DNA of 15,048 nt from Amoebophrya sp. AT5.2 (taxonomy: Eukaryota; Sar; Dinophyceae; Syndiniales; Amoebophryaceae). The position numbers and the translations under genes were made by a program. Below the pieces are notes generated by a model. The model saw only the letters and a program-made list of their open reading frames with translations, did no database searches and was not told where the DNA came from. Positions 1 through 9,110 of the stretch are shown here, piece after piece (position 1 is the stretch's first letter; each line of letters begins with the position of its first letter). The DNA lies in NCBI GenBank assembly GCA_005223375.1, contig RXOD01005260.1:1-15048 (forward strand), written 5' to 3'.

Positions 1-1
1 G

Positions 2-1201
2 GTGGCTGTTCGCCCGACAGAGAATGCTCCGCACTATTTTGGGGCTTCGTCGGTCTCCTCCTCTGATCGGCAAATGGATTTGCCACGGCCAGCGCCGATG
101 GAAGTTGACGTTCTAGAAGGGGGGGCGACGCCGGAAGTCGATCCTACCTCGGTTGCGCCCGGGGGCTCCGCGACGGGAGGGGGAACGCCACTTCATGCGG
201 CACCCCACCTCCTCACAGATACTAGATCGCTTAGTCTTCAAGATCTGCCGAGAGAAGCTCGGCAAAGAGTGGCGGGGCTGCTGGACCCACGAATCGGACA
301 GGGGATGTCGACGCCGCTGGACCGGCTTGATGTGTTGCCAATTCTTGCCGCCTTCGCGGACGACGCCTGGGCGGACCTGCTGGATTTGGACCTAGAGCTC
401 CCAGAGCGCGAACATCACGCGTTTTTTCAGAAGCATCGCGCGCTTCTGCGTGGGATTGGAATCACTACGCCCCCTGTGCTTGAGGAGATTTTCGCTGAGA
501 GTGACGAGTCTCCCTGGAACCGCATGGAGGCAAATGCGGTAGGGGCGGCGGAGCTGCACGCGGACCTCCACAACGTGCTGCGCCCCTCCTTCCAGCGTCT
601 CTTCGACTTTACGACCAGGCTGCTGCGCCCGCGTGGTTGGACCTTCTTCACGGCCCCGGGAGGTCTTGCGCCGCTAGTCTTTGGGTTTCGGCTGCGACCG
701 GGCACACAGGTCAAAGTGAAGCCCCCGGGAGCTTCTGTCATCGGCACGACCACCACGCAGGTGCAGGGCGCCCGCCACGAAGCCCCAGAACCCAGCTATA
801 ATTCGCAGTGGGCCGCTTTCCTAGAAGCGCAATACGACTGGTCGCATGTGGGGGAGGTGGTGCGGTATCTGCCCGGGGTTGCGTCCTATATGGTGGCCTT
901 TCCACGGCAGGACAAGGGGTTATTTGGTAATATGATCGAGAATGATCCCCAATTCCAATCCCCGTGGGCCCAATTCCCGTGGGGGACTACGTGGTGCCTC
1001 ACGCCTCGTGGAGTGGAGGAGCTGGAATGGGGTACAAACCCAGATTTGCGCCTCGTAGACCAAAAAACTGTACCCGCCGGACGGCACCTGGTCGAAGTCC
1101 CCTACAACCGACTGTTCGTGGACCTTGATGCGCATAATGATGGCGAAAGAGACGGGGTGAGCCCGTTTGAAACTGTGGTGTGGGAGACGAGGGGGCTCTG
1201 A
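2..1201 (+). CDS. Unrecognised protein, 3' part of gene (5' end outside window)
   Basis: The frame is open from the first bases of the window to a TGA at 1199-1201, giving at least 399 residues. The first codon is GTG, not ATG, so the true start or an upstream exon junction probably lies before the window. The N-terminal 70 residues are rich in Pro, Gly and Ser and look disordered. From about residue 75 the chain looks folded, with acidic helices (around 105-135) and Trp/Pro-rich segments (around 265-330, including QFPWGTTW). I see no signal peptide, membrane segment or catalytic motif and cannot name a family. Codon use is GC-rich in third positions, like the gene at 2439-5061 and unlike the AT-richer intergenic DNA, which supports real coding. 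No intron is needed across 1.2 kb. A 15-base A tract starts 45 bp after the stop. It could be a nuclear gene, a retrogene or part of a mobile element. Confidence 0.5.
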   Translation: MAVRPTENAPHYFGASSVSSSDRQMDLPRPAPMEVDVLEGGATPEVDPTSVAPGGSATGGGTPLHAAPHLLTDTRSLSLQDLPREARQRVAGLLDPRIGQGMSTPLDRLDVLPILAAFADDAWADLLDLDLELPEREHHAFFQKHRALLRGIGITTPPVLEEIFAESDESPWNRMEANAVGAAELHADLHNVLRPSFQRLFDFTTRLLRPRGWTFFTAPGGLAPLVFGFRLRPGTQVKVKPPGASVIGTTTTQVQGARHEAPEPSYNSQWAAFLEAQYDWSHVGEVVRYLPGVASYMVAFPRQDKGLFGNMIENDPQFQSPWAQFPWGTTWCLTPRGVEELEWGTNPDLRLVDQKTVPAGRHLVEVPYNRLFVDLDAHNDGERDGVSPFETVVWETRGL

Positions 1202-1246
1202 TGGCCGCGTTGTACTATGAGAACATTGCGCCTGCTGATGTACTTT

Positions 1247-1261
1247 AAAAAAAAAAAAAAA
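1247..1261 (+). other. DNA poly(A) tract downstream of a stop codon
   Basis: Fifteen consecutive A's begin 45 bp after the stop codon of the intronless frame ending at 1201. This is what the 3' end of a reverse-transcribed, polyadenylated mRNA (retrogene or LINE tail) looks like, but a simple A run in AT-rich intergenic DNA would look the same. The 5' side of the insertion is outside the window, so a target duplication cannot be checked. Confidence 0.6.
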
Positions 1262-1850
1262 TTTGTTTGTGGATCATGATGTGGCGCCGCAGGAGGACGA
1301 GCCACCCATATTTATAGTTTGAAATTTTGATCGTGCTGACCTTTACAGCTGCGTACTATGCTATGTGACTTTTTCTCCCTATCAGAAAGATTCACGTCCA
1401 CCAGGAAGTAGATGGAAAGGAGAGCGAACCCCATTTTTGTAGCTACTTTACTATGAGGAAGTAGATTTTTACATTTTTGAGATCATCTTCTGGGCGCCCG
1501 CTCGGTAGCGATAGCGGAGGAGGTTGCTCCGGCCCCTCCAGCTAGGGACATACTTATGCATACAATTTTGTGGTCCAGAAGATTTTTTTTTGCAATTTTG
1601 TGGCGGCCTGCCATTTGGTTCTAATTCATTGGCAGGAAAAGTGCCGACCTCCGGATAGCGGCTGGCGGTCTCTCACTTTCTTTGTAGCATATCTACAATC
1701 CACTTTTCCTTCGCGGACTATTCTGTAATCGCGCGACGGACTTGTGGAGCATCGAGCTAGGATTAGAAATAGCGACGGCATCCGAGTGGTCCGTTGATTT
1801 ATTATTTAATCGTATAAAACCCCCACTTGCGTTGGGTAAATCATCATCAG
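1262..1850. other. Intergenic DNA with no gene seen
   Basis: No reading frame here looks coding. Composition switches to AT-rich with T runs (for example around 1582-1590). A 7-bp inverted repeat, CCTGCCA at 1607-1613 and TGGCAGG at 1630-1636 with a 16-nt loop, could form a hairpin, but no function can be assigned. A TATA-like TATAAAA lies near 1813-1819, just ahead of the dispersed repeat at 1851. Confidence 0.5.
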
Positions 1851-1912
1851 CCGCTTTTTTCGTTTTATGCAGACTGATGATTGAAAACTACACCAACCGC
1901 CGCGGGGGCAGA
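1851..1912 (+). repeat. 62-bp dispersed repeat, copy 1
   Basis: This stretch matches 5473-5534. The last 36 bp (1877-1912 against 5499-5534) are identical, and the first 26 bp match with a few substitutions and two compensating single-base indels. Both copies are preceded by a TATAAAAC-type sequence, 37 bp further away in this copy. Flanking sequence on the right is unrelated. It could be a remnant of a mobile element end or a shared promoter/leader module. The frame that crosses it is not conserved, so it is unlikely to be coding. Confidence 0.75.
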
Positions 1913-2438
1913 AGCTGTCCTTTCGATAAGCTTGAACCGTGTGTCCCTATGTGTATGGGTGCCGCGACTGCGATCACAAAATCGAATTCGAACCGTCCAG
2001 ATCCTATTTATAGCGCCATTCTTCATGTTCTGGCTCAGGCAGACCATACTTGTTACCGTGCGCCGGATCCTATGACGATCTTCAGATCAGAAATCTGAAT
2101 CAGATTATCTCCGAATCTCCGATATTAGAGGCTACTTTGTACTTCAGACCCCTCTGCTTTCATAGGTTCCCTTTCTCACCTCGCTACCATCGACTTTCCT
2201 TTCTGCAGCAGGAAGATTTGACGTCTCCTTCTCATAGCCTTGACGCAGCTGCCTCATAGCTTCTCGATTGGAAAAAACATTTTGACTCCAGCTTCGACGT
2301 AGTACATACTTATATCAGTAGCACCCCTCCACCTCCAGCACTCCATCACTCCAGCTCCACCGGGTACTATCAGAGTCAGACCCATTCTCTGTCTTCAGAA
2401 CGCAACTACATCCCCACTTTTCACTGCACTACATCGGG
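1913..2438. other. Intergenic DNA and 5' leader of the gene at 2439
   Basis: No coding frame is convincing. The last 120 bp or so before the ATG at 2439 are pyrimidine-rich with repeated CTCCA/CACTCCA words (about 2325-2360) and several CAG/AG sites. This fits a 5' untranslated leader or promoter of the + strand gene. A weak TATA-like CTTATATCA lies near 2310. No clear core promoter can be fixed from sequence alone. Confidence 0.4.
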
Positions 2439-5061
2439 ATGTTGCGTTCGAGCCTGTTCTTCCTCGCTGCGGGGTCCGGCTCTTCCGTTCTGCAGCAGAA
2501 TGCGTCGGCTGTAGTTAACTCTGTCCTCGCCACCACTGTGAAAGGCAAAGGCAGATCCTCTACTGTGAAAGGAAAGAAGAAGTCCTCCGCACAGCAGCAC
2601 GAACAACCTTTCCTGGACACGACAATCGCCAAGAAGGTGGAGCAGCTGCCGAAAGGTTCGTGGTTTGCGGCCGCCCCTCCGCCTTCCCCGAAGGCGACGG
2701 TCCGGGACCCATCGGCGAAAAAGGACCCCGCGAAAACGACTGACAAGGCCAGTCGTGGAGCCAAAAGCAGGCTCGACCAGTACGTCAAGCACTCCGAGCA
2801 GCGTTTCCGCGCCGCAATCAAGCAGCAGCTGCCACAGGGTCGCTTCGCGGATTTTCCCGCGGACGCGAAAAGACACCCCTGGACCGTTTTGCTCGCCATC
2901 AAGGCGAACCGGCTCCGAAGCTACTACGAAATTCCGGACGAGGACGGGCTGCGGGAGCACGCCGTCGGAGTGGCGCTTGAGGAAGACCTCCTGGACAGCT
3001 TCTCGCAGCAGCTCGCGCGGCCCTTTCCCGAGCTGGTAAAACAAGGCGACGGCCCCTACAAACAAGGAAGCCCACGCGTGCTCGTGAAGACTGCCATCGA
3101 GGTGGGTGCGATTGGGGCGTTTTCGGAAATCCCGGCAATTTTTCAAGGGGATCGGGTGATCGTGAAGGCTGTGCTCGAGAAGCAAATTGCAAAAGATGTT
3201 CAGAGGAAAAAACTAGGACAGCGTCGTGGACTCGAGGTTGCGGCCAAGACCCTGTCGCGCGGGACCGGGCACGTGACAGACCTGCTTGGATCTGGTTCCT
3301 CGCAGGTGAATTCCGCCGCTGGACTGACCGCGGCCGGGTTTTCGACCGTGCTGAGGAATTGGATCCTCCCGTTCGGCACGCAGGGCCGTCTGCAGGAGAA
3401 GTTTGCGCAAATCGCGAAAATTTGGGACGTGGAGGATGCCTTTAAAACGAACATCCGGGGCGACAAAGGGCTGCCGGGGCTGTGGAAGGGCAAGGGCGGT
3501 CTGGTGGAGCGGCCGCAACAGCTCGTCCTGCCGCGAAAAGACTTCCGCATGCTCCTCGCCGCAGCAGCGAGAATCCTGGACTTCGCCGACCGACACCAAA
3601 AGGTGAAGCGGAAAACGAAAACGCCGGGCAGTACGTTTATTTCTACTACGACTACGTACGTGAGTAGCTATATTAATTTTAGTTTTTTGGTCCGCAAGAA
3701 AGGCAATAAAATTAATTGCCCAGGCTTTGGACGGTTGATCTTGATGCGCGGTTCTCATCCCTTCGCCCCAAAAATCTTAATATCTTCTATCAGTTCCCGC
3801 CGCCGTGAACTCCGACCTCGCGGGCGCGGCCAGGCGCGTCGCCGGCTTCCTTCCCAAGGCCATAGCCTACCTCCTCGAGAATTCCTCACTCGACGAACAG
3901 CGCACCTCCGTCACCCTCACACTGCCCGCCTTCCGCATGGCGATGGTGAGTAAAGTTTTCCTCCTCCTCAAGGACCAGGAGCTTTTTGAGCTGCTCTCCC
4001 CGGATCAGATCCTCCAGAATTTTTCCACCGAGCTTTCCGAGGAACTCAGAAACGACAAGGAGCTCGCTCTGTTGGCGCTGCGTGCGGGTGCAGTCACTCG
4101 GTTCGCGGACCTTCCTGCGAAACTGCAGCAAGATCTGGACGTGCTGCAGGCCGCGCTAGTGATTGACGGGGAAAACTTGAAAAAGGCGAAACAGGAAGTG
4201 CTCGACGCCGGCATCGCGCAACTGGATCTGGAGAAGAAGCTCCTGCGCGGCGGGCAAGAGGTCGTGGGAAGGCAGGTGTGGGAGGAGCTGGACCTTTCCC
4301 AACGCCAAGTGGTGCGCATGCGCGAAACGGGGAAAATAAGTGAAGAACAACGCGGGCTGACGCAAGCAGAAGCAGAGCAAATGGTGGAGGGCGTCGACAT
4401 GCGCGTCCTGACCAGGAGTGCAGGACCCTCTACTGGAAATAGAGATGGCGACGGCAATGGCAAAACGTCTCTCGTACTAGCCGAATTCCTCGCCGCGCTC
4501 CCCTGGGTCGACAACGCTCCTCTGGGTCTTCAAGAGTCCAAAAATCGCGAAAAAAAAAAGTTTCCGAAAAAGGGCCTCCGATTGCTCGCCGCCGTACTGC
4601 GGAGGGTGGCGCGGAAGGCGGATGCGCCGGTTCTTGGCGCGGAGGCGGATGCGCCCAGTTGGCGCCTCGCTGCTGCGTCGTGGAGCTGTTCTTGCTTGGC
4701 CGCGGAACTGGAGGAAACGGCGTCCGAGGGGAACTGGAAGAAGAAGTCCTCCTCTTCTTCGATGACAACCCTCACCCTCACGCCGGGGAAGATGGGGGTG
4801 GTGCGGCGCGGCCTTTCGCTGCTGAAGTTGTTTGCTTTGCCACTTGGTAAGTTCGACCGAATCGTGTCGGCCGAGCAGCTGGCGTTCGACCGAATCGTGT
4901 CGGCCAAAAGCTTGGCTTCTTCGTTGTCCCGGGCGAAGGTTCTGAACCTGAGAAACAAGGACAAGATTGTGCCCCTCGCGGTGAAGGCGGGTCTGCTGCC
5001 AAAGGGAGAATGGAAGCAGCAACAAGCCTTCCTCAAACGGGTGCTGCTGCAGGGGAAGTGA
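2439..5061 (+). CDS. Two-exon gene, ~819-aa protein with degenerate helical repeats (DUF4116-like)
   Basis: Two long + strand frames, 2439-3630 and 3794-5061, join in phase after removing a 163-nt intron, giving 820 codons including the stop. The start is the ATG at 2439. The N-terminus (MLRSSLFFLAAG) is mildly hydrophobic and could be a signal or transit peptide. Residues 30-110 are basic and low complexity. At least four segments of about 34 residues share a pattern: A-[ILV]-[KER]-x-G-x3-4-[FY]-x2-[IL]-P-x5-D-x2-[VI]-x2-A-[LV]. They lie near residues 124-157, 151-183, 215-249 and 488-522, and the first half of the pattern recurs at the C-terminus (about 790-800). This resembles the DUF4116 type of helical repeat seen in protists, algae and some bacteria, but that is pattern recognition, not a search result. 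A helical scaffold is plausible. No catalytic residues are seen and no role can be assigned. Confidence in coding is high; in the family it is low. Confidence 0.72.
3631..3793 (+). other. Predicted spliceosomal intron, 163 nt, phase 1
   Basis: The donor is CA|GTACGT at 3631 and the acceptor is TTCTATCAG ending at 3793, preceded by pyrimidine-rich sequence. Removing 3631-3793 leaves 1192 nt of exon 1 (one base over) and 1268 nt of exon 2, restoring one continuous frame across Gly397-Ile398. The interior is AT-rich (TTAATTTTAG TTTTTT around 3673-3690), unlike both exons. The stronger-looking donor GTGAGT at 3660 would give phase 0 and hit a TGA just after the acceptor, so it is disfavoured. Exact borders need transcript data. 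Confidence 0.6.
4851..4905 (+). repeat. 33-bp in-frame tandem duplication in exon 2
   Basis: A 22-bp sequence starting GTTCGACCGAATCG occurs at 4851-4872 and again at 4884-4905, a period of 33 bp (11 codons). It duplicates the peptide FDRIVSA. The phase is kept, so the protein simply gains 11 residues, consistent with selection on the frame or with recent slippage. Confidence 0.8.
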
Positions 5062-5472
5062 GACGATACTATGAGGCGGTCAATTTTACAGTACGTAGGA
5101 GTACGAGGATGATGACGCTTTTACTTAGATCGATTGAAGTGCGATGGATCGGTGCCGACCGAGACCACCTAGAAAGGCATCTGAGAACCTTTTTGAATTT
5201 ATACTATAATAGGTCTTAGCATGCGTTCTTCTTCTGTCTTCATATGTGGACAATCACAATGCTACGCTTTGATGAAGAATCCCGATTCGCAATTGTCGGT
5301 CAGGCCTCCTCTGCAGACTCGATTGCATAGAAATCAGGCCATGGGGCCGATGCGTCTGAAAAGGCTGGCCTTGGCCCTACTCGCGCTTTATTCTAGTGCG
5401 AAGACGACCACCTCCACCAGGACGAAAAAAAGTACGAACAACCAGAGGCAAGTCCCTATCGTATATATAAAA
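5062..5472. other. Intergenic DNA after the helical-repeat gene
   Basis: No gene can be supported. An ATG at 5221 opens 90 codons, and an inner ATG (5350) starts MRLKRLALALLALYSSA, which looks like a signal peptide. The frame ends inside the dispersed repeat at 5491, so at most this could be a first exon. A TATA-like ATACTATAAT lies at about 5201-5210, and ATATATAAAACC at 5463-5474 directly precedes repeat copy 2. Confidence 0.35.
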
Positions 5473-5534
5473 CCGCTTTACTTCGTTTTATGAGACTCAT
5501 GATTGAAAACTACACCAACCGCCGCGGGGGCAGA
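5473..5534 (+). repeat. 62-bp dispersed repeat, copy 2
   Basis: This is the partner of 1851-1912, with the same orientation and an identical 36-bp core (5499-5534) ending in CCGCGGGGGCAGA. It sits immediately after a TATATATAAAACC sequence. The DNA beyond the repeat differs from that beyond copy 1. Confidence 0.75.
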
Positions 5535-6205
5535 CGCAGACCCCAGACTTCTGCACAGTTTGCTTATCTGACCGGCGCATCATTCGTGAGGATCTATTGC
5601 ATCTGAGGCAGCGGCAGGTTTCTTTTCCTGTAGCTCGGCTCACCACCTACGCTCCCCTGCTGATCATGTTTTCCACCCGATGAATCCGATTGCTTTCGCG
5701 AAAGTCCGTTTTTCGCGGAACTATGCTGCTGAACCCGAACCCCCGGAGCGGCCGGGTAAGTATGGAAGGTAATCGCGGCTGCAGGTAAAACAGATGAACC
5801 AGTAGAAGCAACCCGATCTGTGCTGCGATAAGACCAGTGAAGCAAGGGAAAAAAATTTTTTTTTCGCCCGCGAGTTCAATGTTCTCGCTTTCGAAGGTGT
5901 ATACCGCCACTTGCTGCTAGCTGTAGAACGATCAACACCAACTCCTACTCCACCCACTTGGGGAGGTTGCGACGATACATAGCGCGGCCTCCGGAGCGAA
6001 AAAACCGCGGAGAGAATATCGAGAGAAGTTCACATGTTTACTACATGTAGAAATAAAAAAAACTATATTTAATAACATAACTGAGCGGTGCTGAGAGGTA
6101 CACGGGTTGTTGAGTGGCTGGCCCTTACGGCTTGGGCTTTTCGTTTTCCTGCTATCCTATAGCTGCGGCATGTTGCGCAGACTTAAGCCGGTCCGAGGCC
6201 TTACG
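5535..6205. other. Intergenic DNA left of the retroelement
   Basis: No convincing coding frame is present. Visible features are an A7T9 run at 5849-5864, a splice-donor-like GGGTAAGTATGG near 5754, and an AT-rich patch at about 6035-6080 with a short ACATG/CATGT inverted repeat. Nothing here matches the retroelement. The last bases (about 6190-6205) are GC-rich and run into the minisatellite-like subunit. Confidence 0.4.
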
Positions 6206-6262
6206 CCTCCGGCGGTTTAGCCATCGAACCAAGTGCGGCCTTGAGTCAAGGCCGGAATTTTT
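6206..6262 (+). repeat. Single minisatellite subunit at left flank of the retroelement
   Basis: From about 6206 the sequence follows the ‘CGAACCAAGTGCG…GAGTCAAGG’ type of subunit found in the array at 14175-15048, ending GGAATTTTTC at the element boundary. It differs from array subunits mainly by AAGGCCGG in place of AAGGTCGG and by a diverged first 10 bases. Together with the array that starts at the right boundary, this shows the element sits inside, or at the left edge of, the minisatellite. Confidence 0.75.
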
Positions 6263-6453
6263 CGAATCTTCGCGAGTCTCGCTCTCAAAAGACCCTGTTG
6301 TACCGATCATCAACCGCAAAATGAATCACCCGATAATCGAAAGTCGAGACACCGACGAGTGAAGGTGGCGCGACACGAATCAAGCACTGAGGGGAACACG
6401 GAGTATGCTTGCCAGCGCTATGCGCTGAACAGCCCGTAACCGTGACAAATACC
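6257..6453 (-). repeat. Split direct repeat A1 (sense 3' end of element)
   Basis: The 197 bp match A2 (13606-13802) at an offset of 7349 with one difference (G at 6401, A at 13750). The outer border is the ATTTTTC core. Just inside it is GCGAG-T-CTCGC (about 6273-6283). Near the inner border is a hairpin, CAGCGC-TAT-GCGCTG at 6413-6427, with a 6-bp stem and 3-nt loop. The hairpin is conserved in both copies and could be a recombinase or RNA signal. Confidence 0.95.
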
Positions 6454-6779
6454 CAAAGATCTCGGGGTGGGAATGTGCGTGAAATGAATGATGCAGGGAG
6501 GCCATCTTTGTCCGAGAAACAATTTCTCTAACGGTGGCCGAGGTCCATGAGAGGGACAAAATGAAGAATGGAGAATGAATGAGTGAAATCAGAGCGAGGA
6601 AGTACAAGTGAACCTCCTCGGGAATGGACAAATAAATTGTACAAATGACTAAAGAATGTAGAACCCGGAAATGCGTTTCACTGTACTGGTAAAACGCTAT
6701 GAAATTACTTTTCCACTGGAAACTAACTTGTACTGATACTGATGTCACTCTCGTGGAAGCACTGGTCGGGTTCAAGAAA
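6454..6779 (-). other. Retroelement 3' untranslated region
   Basis: This lies between the RT/RNase H stop (6780-6782) and A1. It is purine-rich on the + strand (pyrimidine-rich in the sense strand) with many ATGAA/GAATG words and no plausible gene. It likely holds 3' RNA processing or replication signals. No canonical polyadenylation motif can be asserted. Confidence 0.5.
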
Positions 6780-9110
6780 TCAATCTAGGTCGTCTGCATC
6801 GACCAAGCACCCTGGCACTGACGTGTAGGTCTTCTGGTGCAACATGTCCCCCAAGTCAACGCCTTCGACGACACCAAATAGCTCTGATCTGGAAAGTGTC
6901 AGCGCATGCGGCAGCAGCTGCATAGTGCTGCTACTGAATTCTTCCACGTCGTCGAGGATGCCGGGGAAGTTTGTTTGCACGAATTTGAGAAACTCGGGCC
7001 TTGTTGGGACGTCCGCGATGTTGAAGCCGGATGGTACTCTGTCGATCCACGGCGTGAGCATTCTGGAGCTGGCGAAGCTCCAAAAATAGACGGCCCCAAT
7101 GGCCATCTCGGTGGACGGCGAATTCTGGTTCAGCAACGCGTTCTTGGCGGCTTCATTGTCTACCGAGATCCTGAAGAATGAGTGAGCTAACTCGTCGCGG
7201 AATTCGGCGATGGCCAGAATGGTGGTAATCAGCTCCAAGAAGTTGATGGGAGAGGAGCGCTTGGTTTTGAGGATGTCGGCTGCGCGGATGCGGGTCCGGC
7301 GTACGATGAATTTCCCTTCAAAATTAAAAACCACAGCAAGCCACCCACTGCCGTGCGCCCAAGAAGCGTCGGTGTACACCATCACGTTGTCTGCGTCGGG
7401 GTCCTCGAACTTCGACTTCTTCCGAGTGTCTTGATCGAGCAGAATCAAAATGTTGCGTAAGCAGCGTTCCAACTTATCGGAAAACCCGTTCTGGCTGCAC
7501 TTTGGCAAATTTATGTACTGGGTGAGCGGCTTCAGCACCGGATTGAACTGCCTGTCGACCAACGCGCTAAGGCAGAACATCAACTTCCCGTTGAGTGACT
7601 CCGCCTCCTTGAGCGAAAGCTGCTTTGACTCCAACGCCTTGAAAATGATGCTGCGGAGCGCGTCCTTTCTACCCAATGAAATGAAAAAATTGGGTGCATC
7701 GCACGCAAGGTCGAACATAAGCCCCAGCACCTCCAACGGCGTTCCGAATTTTACTTTATTCGGATGAATCGCGAATCCGATGGTGCTGAAGAGGTGGAGC
7801 ACAGCTGCAACTGCCTTGGTAGCTAGGTGGGCGGGAACGGGCGCCGGGAAGTCGTCGACGTAGACTGATATCATAATTCCGATGAAAAATAGTATCATCG
7901 ATCGTATCGCGTCCCCGACCCGCACCCAAGCAACCACGCTGTGCACATTCCCGAAAATCAGGGTGTGCGACTCGTGAAAATCCCAGGCCTTTCGGATGGG
8001 ATTAAACACGACAAATCGGTTGAATTGTCTGTGAATTTTTCTGATGCAGATGCTGTTGTAGGCCTTGTGGACGTCCACGACCAACATGACGACGCTGAGG
8101 AGGAGTGCTCCAATGCTCGGGTCGAGACGCCTTTTCTTCGACTGTTGTGATGATGAACTCGAACTACTAGCCCCGTGCTTCTGCTCTTTCTGGGTGTTGT
8201 CGAATTGGCGAACTTCTTTTTGGAGGTCGTCAGGGATAGGAGTCCCCTTGTCGACGAAGTCGACGAATGCCGCCTCGTACCTCTTTTCCAGCGACCGCCC
8301 GGCCTTAACCTTCTTCTTAGTCAGAATAATGACGTTCTTAGAGGCCAAATCTGGGTTCCGCGCAACTGAGCACGACGCCAAAATTCCTGCTCCTGTCGCC
8401 ATCGGCGGACTGCGCTCCATGTCGCTCCTCTCGTTGCACGCGCACGCCGGGTCGATCATCCTTGTTTTCGACTTCTGGACAATTCCGAATCGTTCGAAGA
8501 CGTAGGTCCAACCTGCCGCGACTGCCTGCGCAAAAGTAAGCGCTGGCTGCAACCGAGCGTGCCGGAGGAGCGGCTCCACTTGCGTCTCCTCCTGGGTTTG
8601 CCGAAAAACTTCGGCAATCTCTTCTTCTGAACGGTTTGCTGGTGGGCCGGAATTGTCGTTGTACCGATCAATGTTGCGAGGAAGTGGCGCGGAGGAAGGT
8701 TTTGGCCGAGGCTTGCTGTGCTTGTTCCATGACGGCGGGCACTTACAACTGTGAATGCAGTTGGCCCCTTCCACTAGCACTTCTGCGGCGTCGGCGTCAG
8801 GATGCGCCGCTGCTCTGGTCGCCTTATCGAAGAACCCGATGTTGTACTTGCCGTGGTACTCTAACACGGCCGGGCACATCTTGGCTTTTAAATCAGCGTC
8901 GTGCTGGCGACAATCACGCGCGAAGCTGTCGATGTGGGCGATCGGGTCGCCTTCTTCTAACTTGGAGAGATCCGCGCCGAGAAGCTCGCCCCCTAGCTTC
9001 TGAAAAGGCGACTTTTTGCGCTTGTCGCAACGGACCCGCAAAAGCATGTTTTCGAACTTGCTTAAGTACTCCGCCGCCTTAGAAGGCGGGAGATCGCGAA
9101 TGACGCTCAT
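6780..9110 (-). CDS. Reverse transcriptase–RNase H polyprotein of YR retroelement
   Basis: The 776-residue protein starts at the first ATG in frame (complement of 9108-9110, MSVIRDLPPS); an upstream extension would need TTG. It copies element RNA into DNA. Residues 1-200 hold a Cys/His cluster (C118, C122, C124, H131), perhaps zinc-binding. RT fingers are visible at about 207-230 (VQKSKTRMID, R217, D220). Motif A is VVDVHKAY with D346, a motif-B-like LIFGNVHSVV lies near 384-393, and motif C is YVDD at 417-420. RNase H follows with the D-E-D-D set: D581 (YTDASW), E626 (NFLEL), D651 (SVDNEA) and D700 (NIADVPTRP). A long charged insertion with a seven-Ser run (315-321) followed by KKRR separates the fingers from motif A. 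All catalytic carboxylates are present and the frame is intact. The overall pattern is DIRS/Ngaro-like. The C-terminal ~65 residues are unassigned. Confidence 0.93.
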   Translation of the reverse strand: MSVIRDLPPSKAAEYLSKFENMLLRVRCDKRKKSPFQKLGGELLGADLSKLEEGDPIAHIDSFARDCRQHDADLKAKMCPAVLEYHGKYNIGFFDKATRAAAHPDADAAEVLVEGANCIHSCKCPPSWNKHSKPRPKPSSAPLPRNIDRYNDNSGPPANRSEEEIAEVFRQTQEETQVEPLLRHARLQPALTFAQAVAAGWTYVFERFGIVQKSKTRMIDPACACNERSDMERSPPMATGAGILASCSVARNPDLASKNVIILTKKKVKAGRSLEKRYEAAFVDFVDKGTPIPDDLQKEVRQFDNTQKEQKHGASSSSSSSQQSKKRRLDPSIGALLLSVVMLVVDVHKAYNSICIRKIHRQFNRFVVFNPIRKAWDFHESHTLIFGNVHSVVAWVRVGDAIRSMILFFIGIMISVYVDDFPAPVPAHLATKAVAAVLHLFSTIGFAIHPNKVKFGTPLEVLGLMFDLACDAPNFFISLGRKDALRSIIFKALESKQLSLKEAESLNGKLMFCLSALVDRQFNPVLKPLTQYINLPKCSQNGFSDKLERCLRNILILLDQDTRKKSKFEDPDADNVMVYTDASWAHGSGWLAVVFNFEGKFIVRRTRIRAADILKTKRSSPINFLELITTILAIAEFRDELAHSFFRISVDNEAAKNALLNQNSPSTEMAIGAVYFWSFASSRMLTPWIDRVPSGFNIADVPTRPEFLKFVQTNFPGILDDVEEFSSSTMQLLPHALTLSRSELFGVVEGVDLGDMLHQKTYTSVPGCLVDADDLD

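Noticed and set aside
1871..1890. CTGATGA followed by GAAAA, resembling a hammerhead ribozyme core
   Set aside because: There is no room for stem II between the two motifs (only TT), and the second repeat copy reads CTCATGA, breaking the core.
2421..3185. Long minus-strand frame opposite exon 1
   Set aside because: Arg/Leu-rich low-quality peptide, a shadow of the + strand gene's codon bias; several similar shadows occur over 3200-5036.
3660..3793. GTGAGT at 3660 as donor of the intron
   Set aside because: It is a good consensus, but it leaves exon 1 in phase 0 and runs into a TGA four codons after the acceptor; GTACGT at 3631 restores the frame.
4847..4879. GTAAGT donor and nearby CAG suggesting a 33-nt intron in exon 2
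   Set aside because: Too short for a spliceosomal intron, and the 33-bp period is explained by a tandem in-frame duplication.
5221..5493. 90-codon + strand frame with a signal-peptide-like stretch
   Set aside because: It ends inside a dispersed repeat with no domain or clear splice donor, so it was kept only as a note in the intergenic entry.
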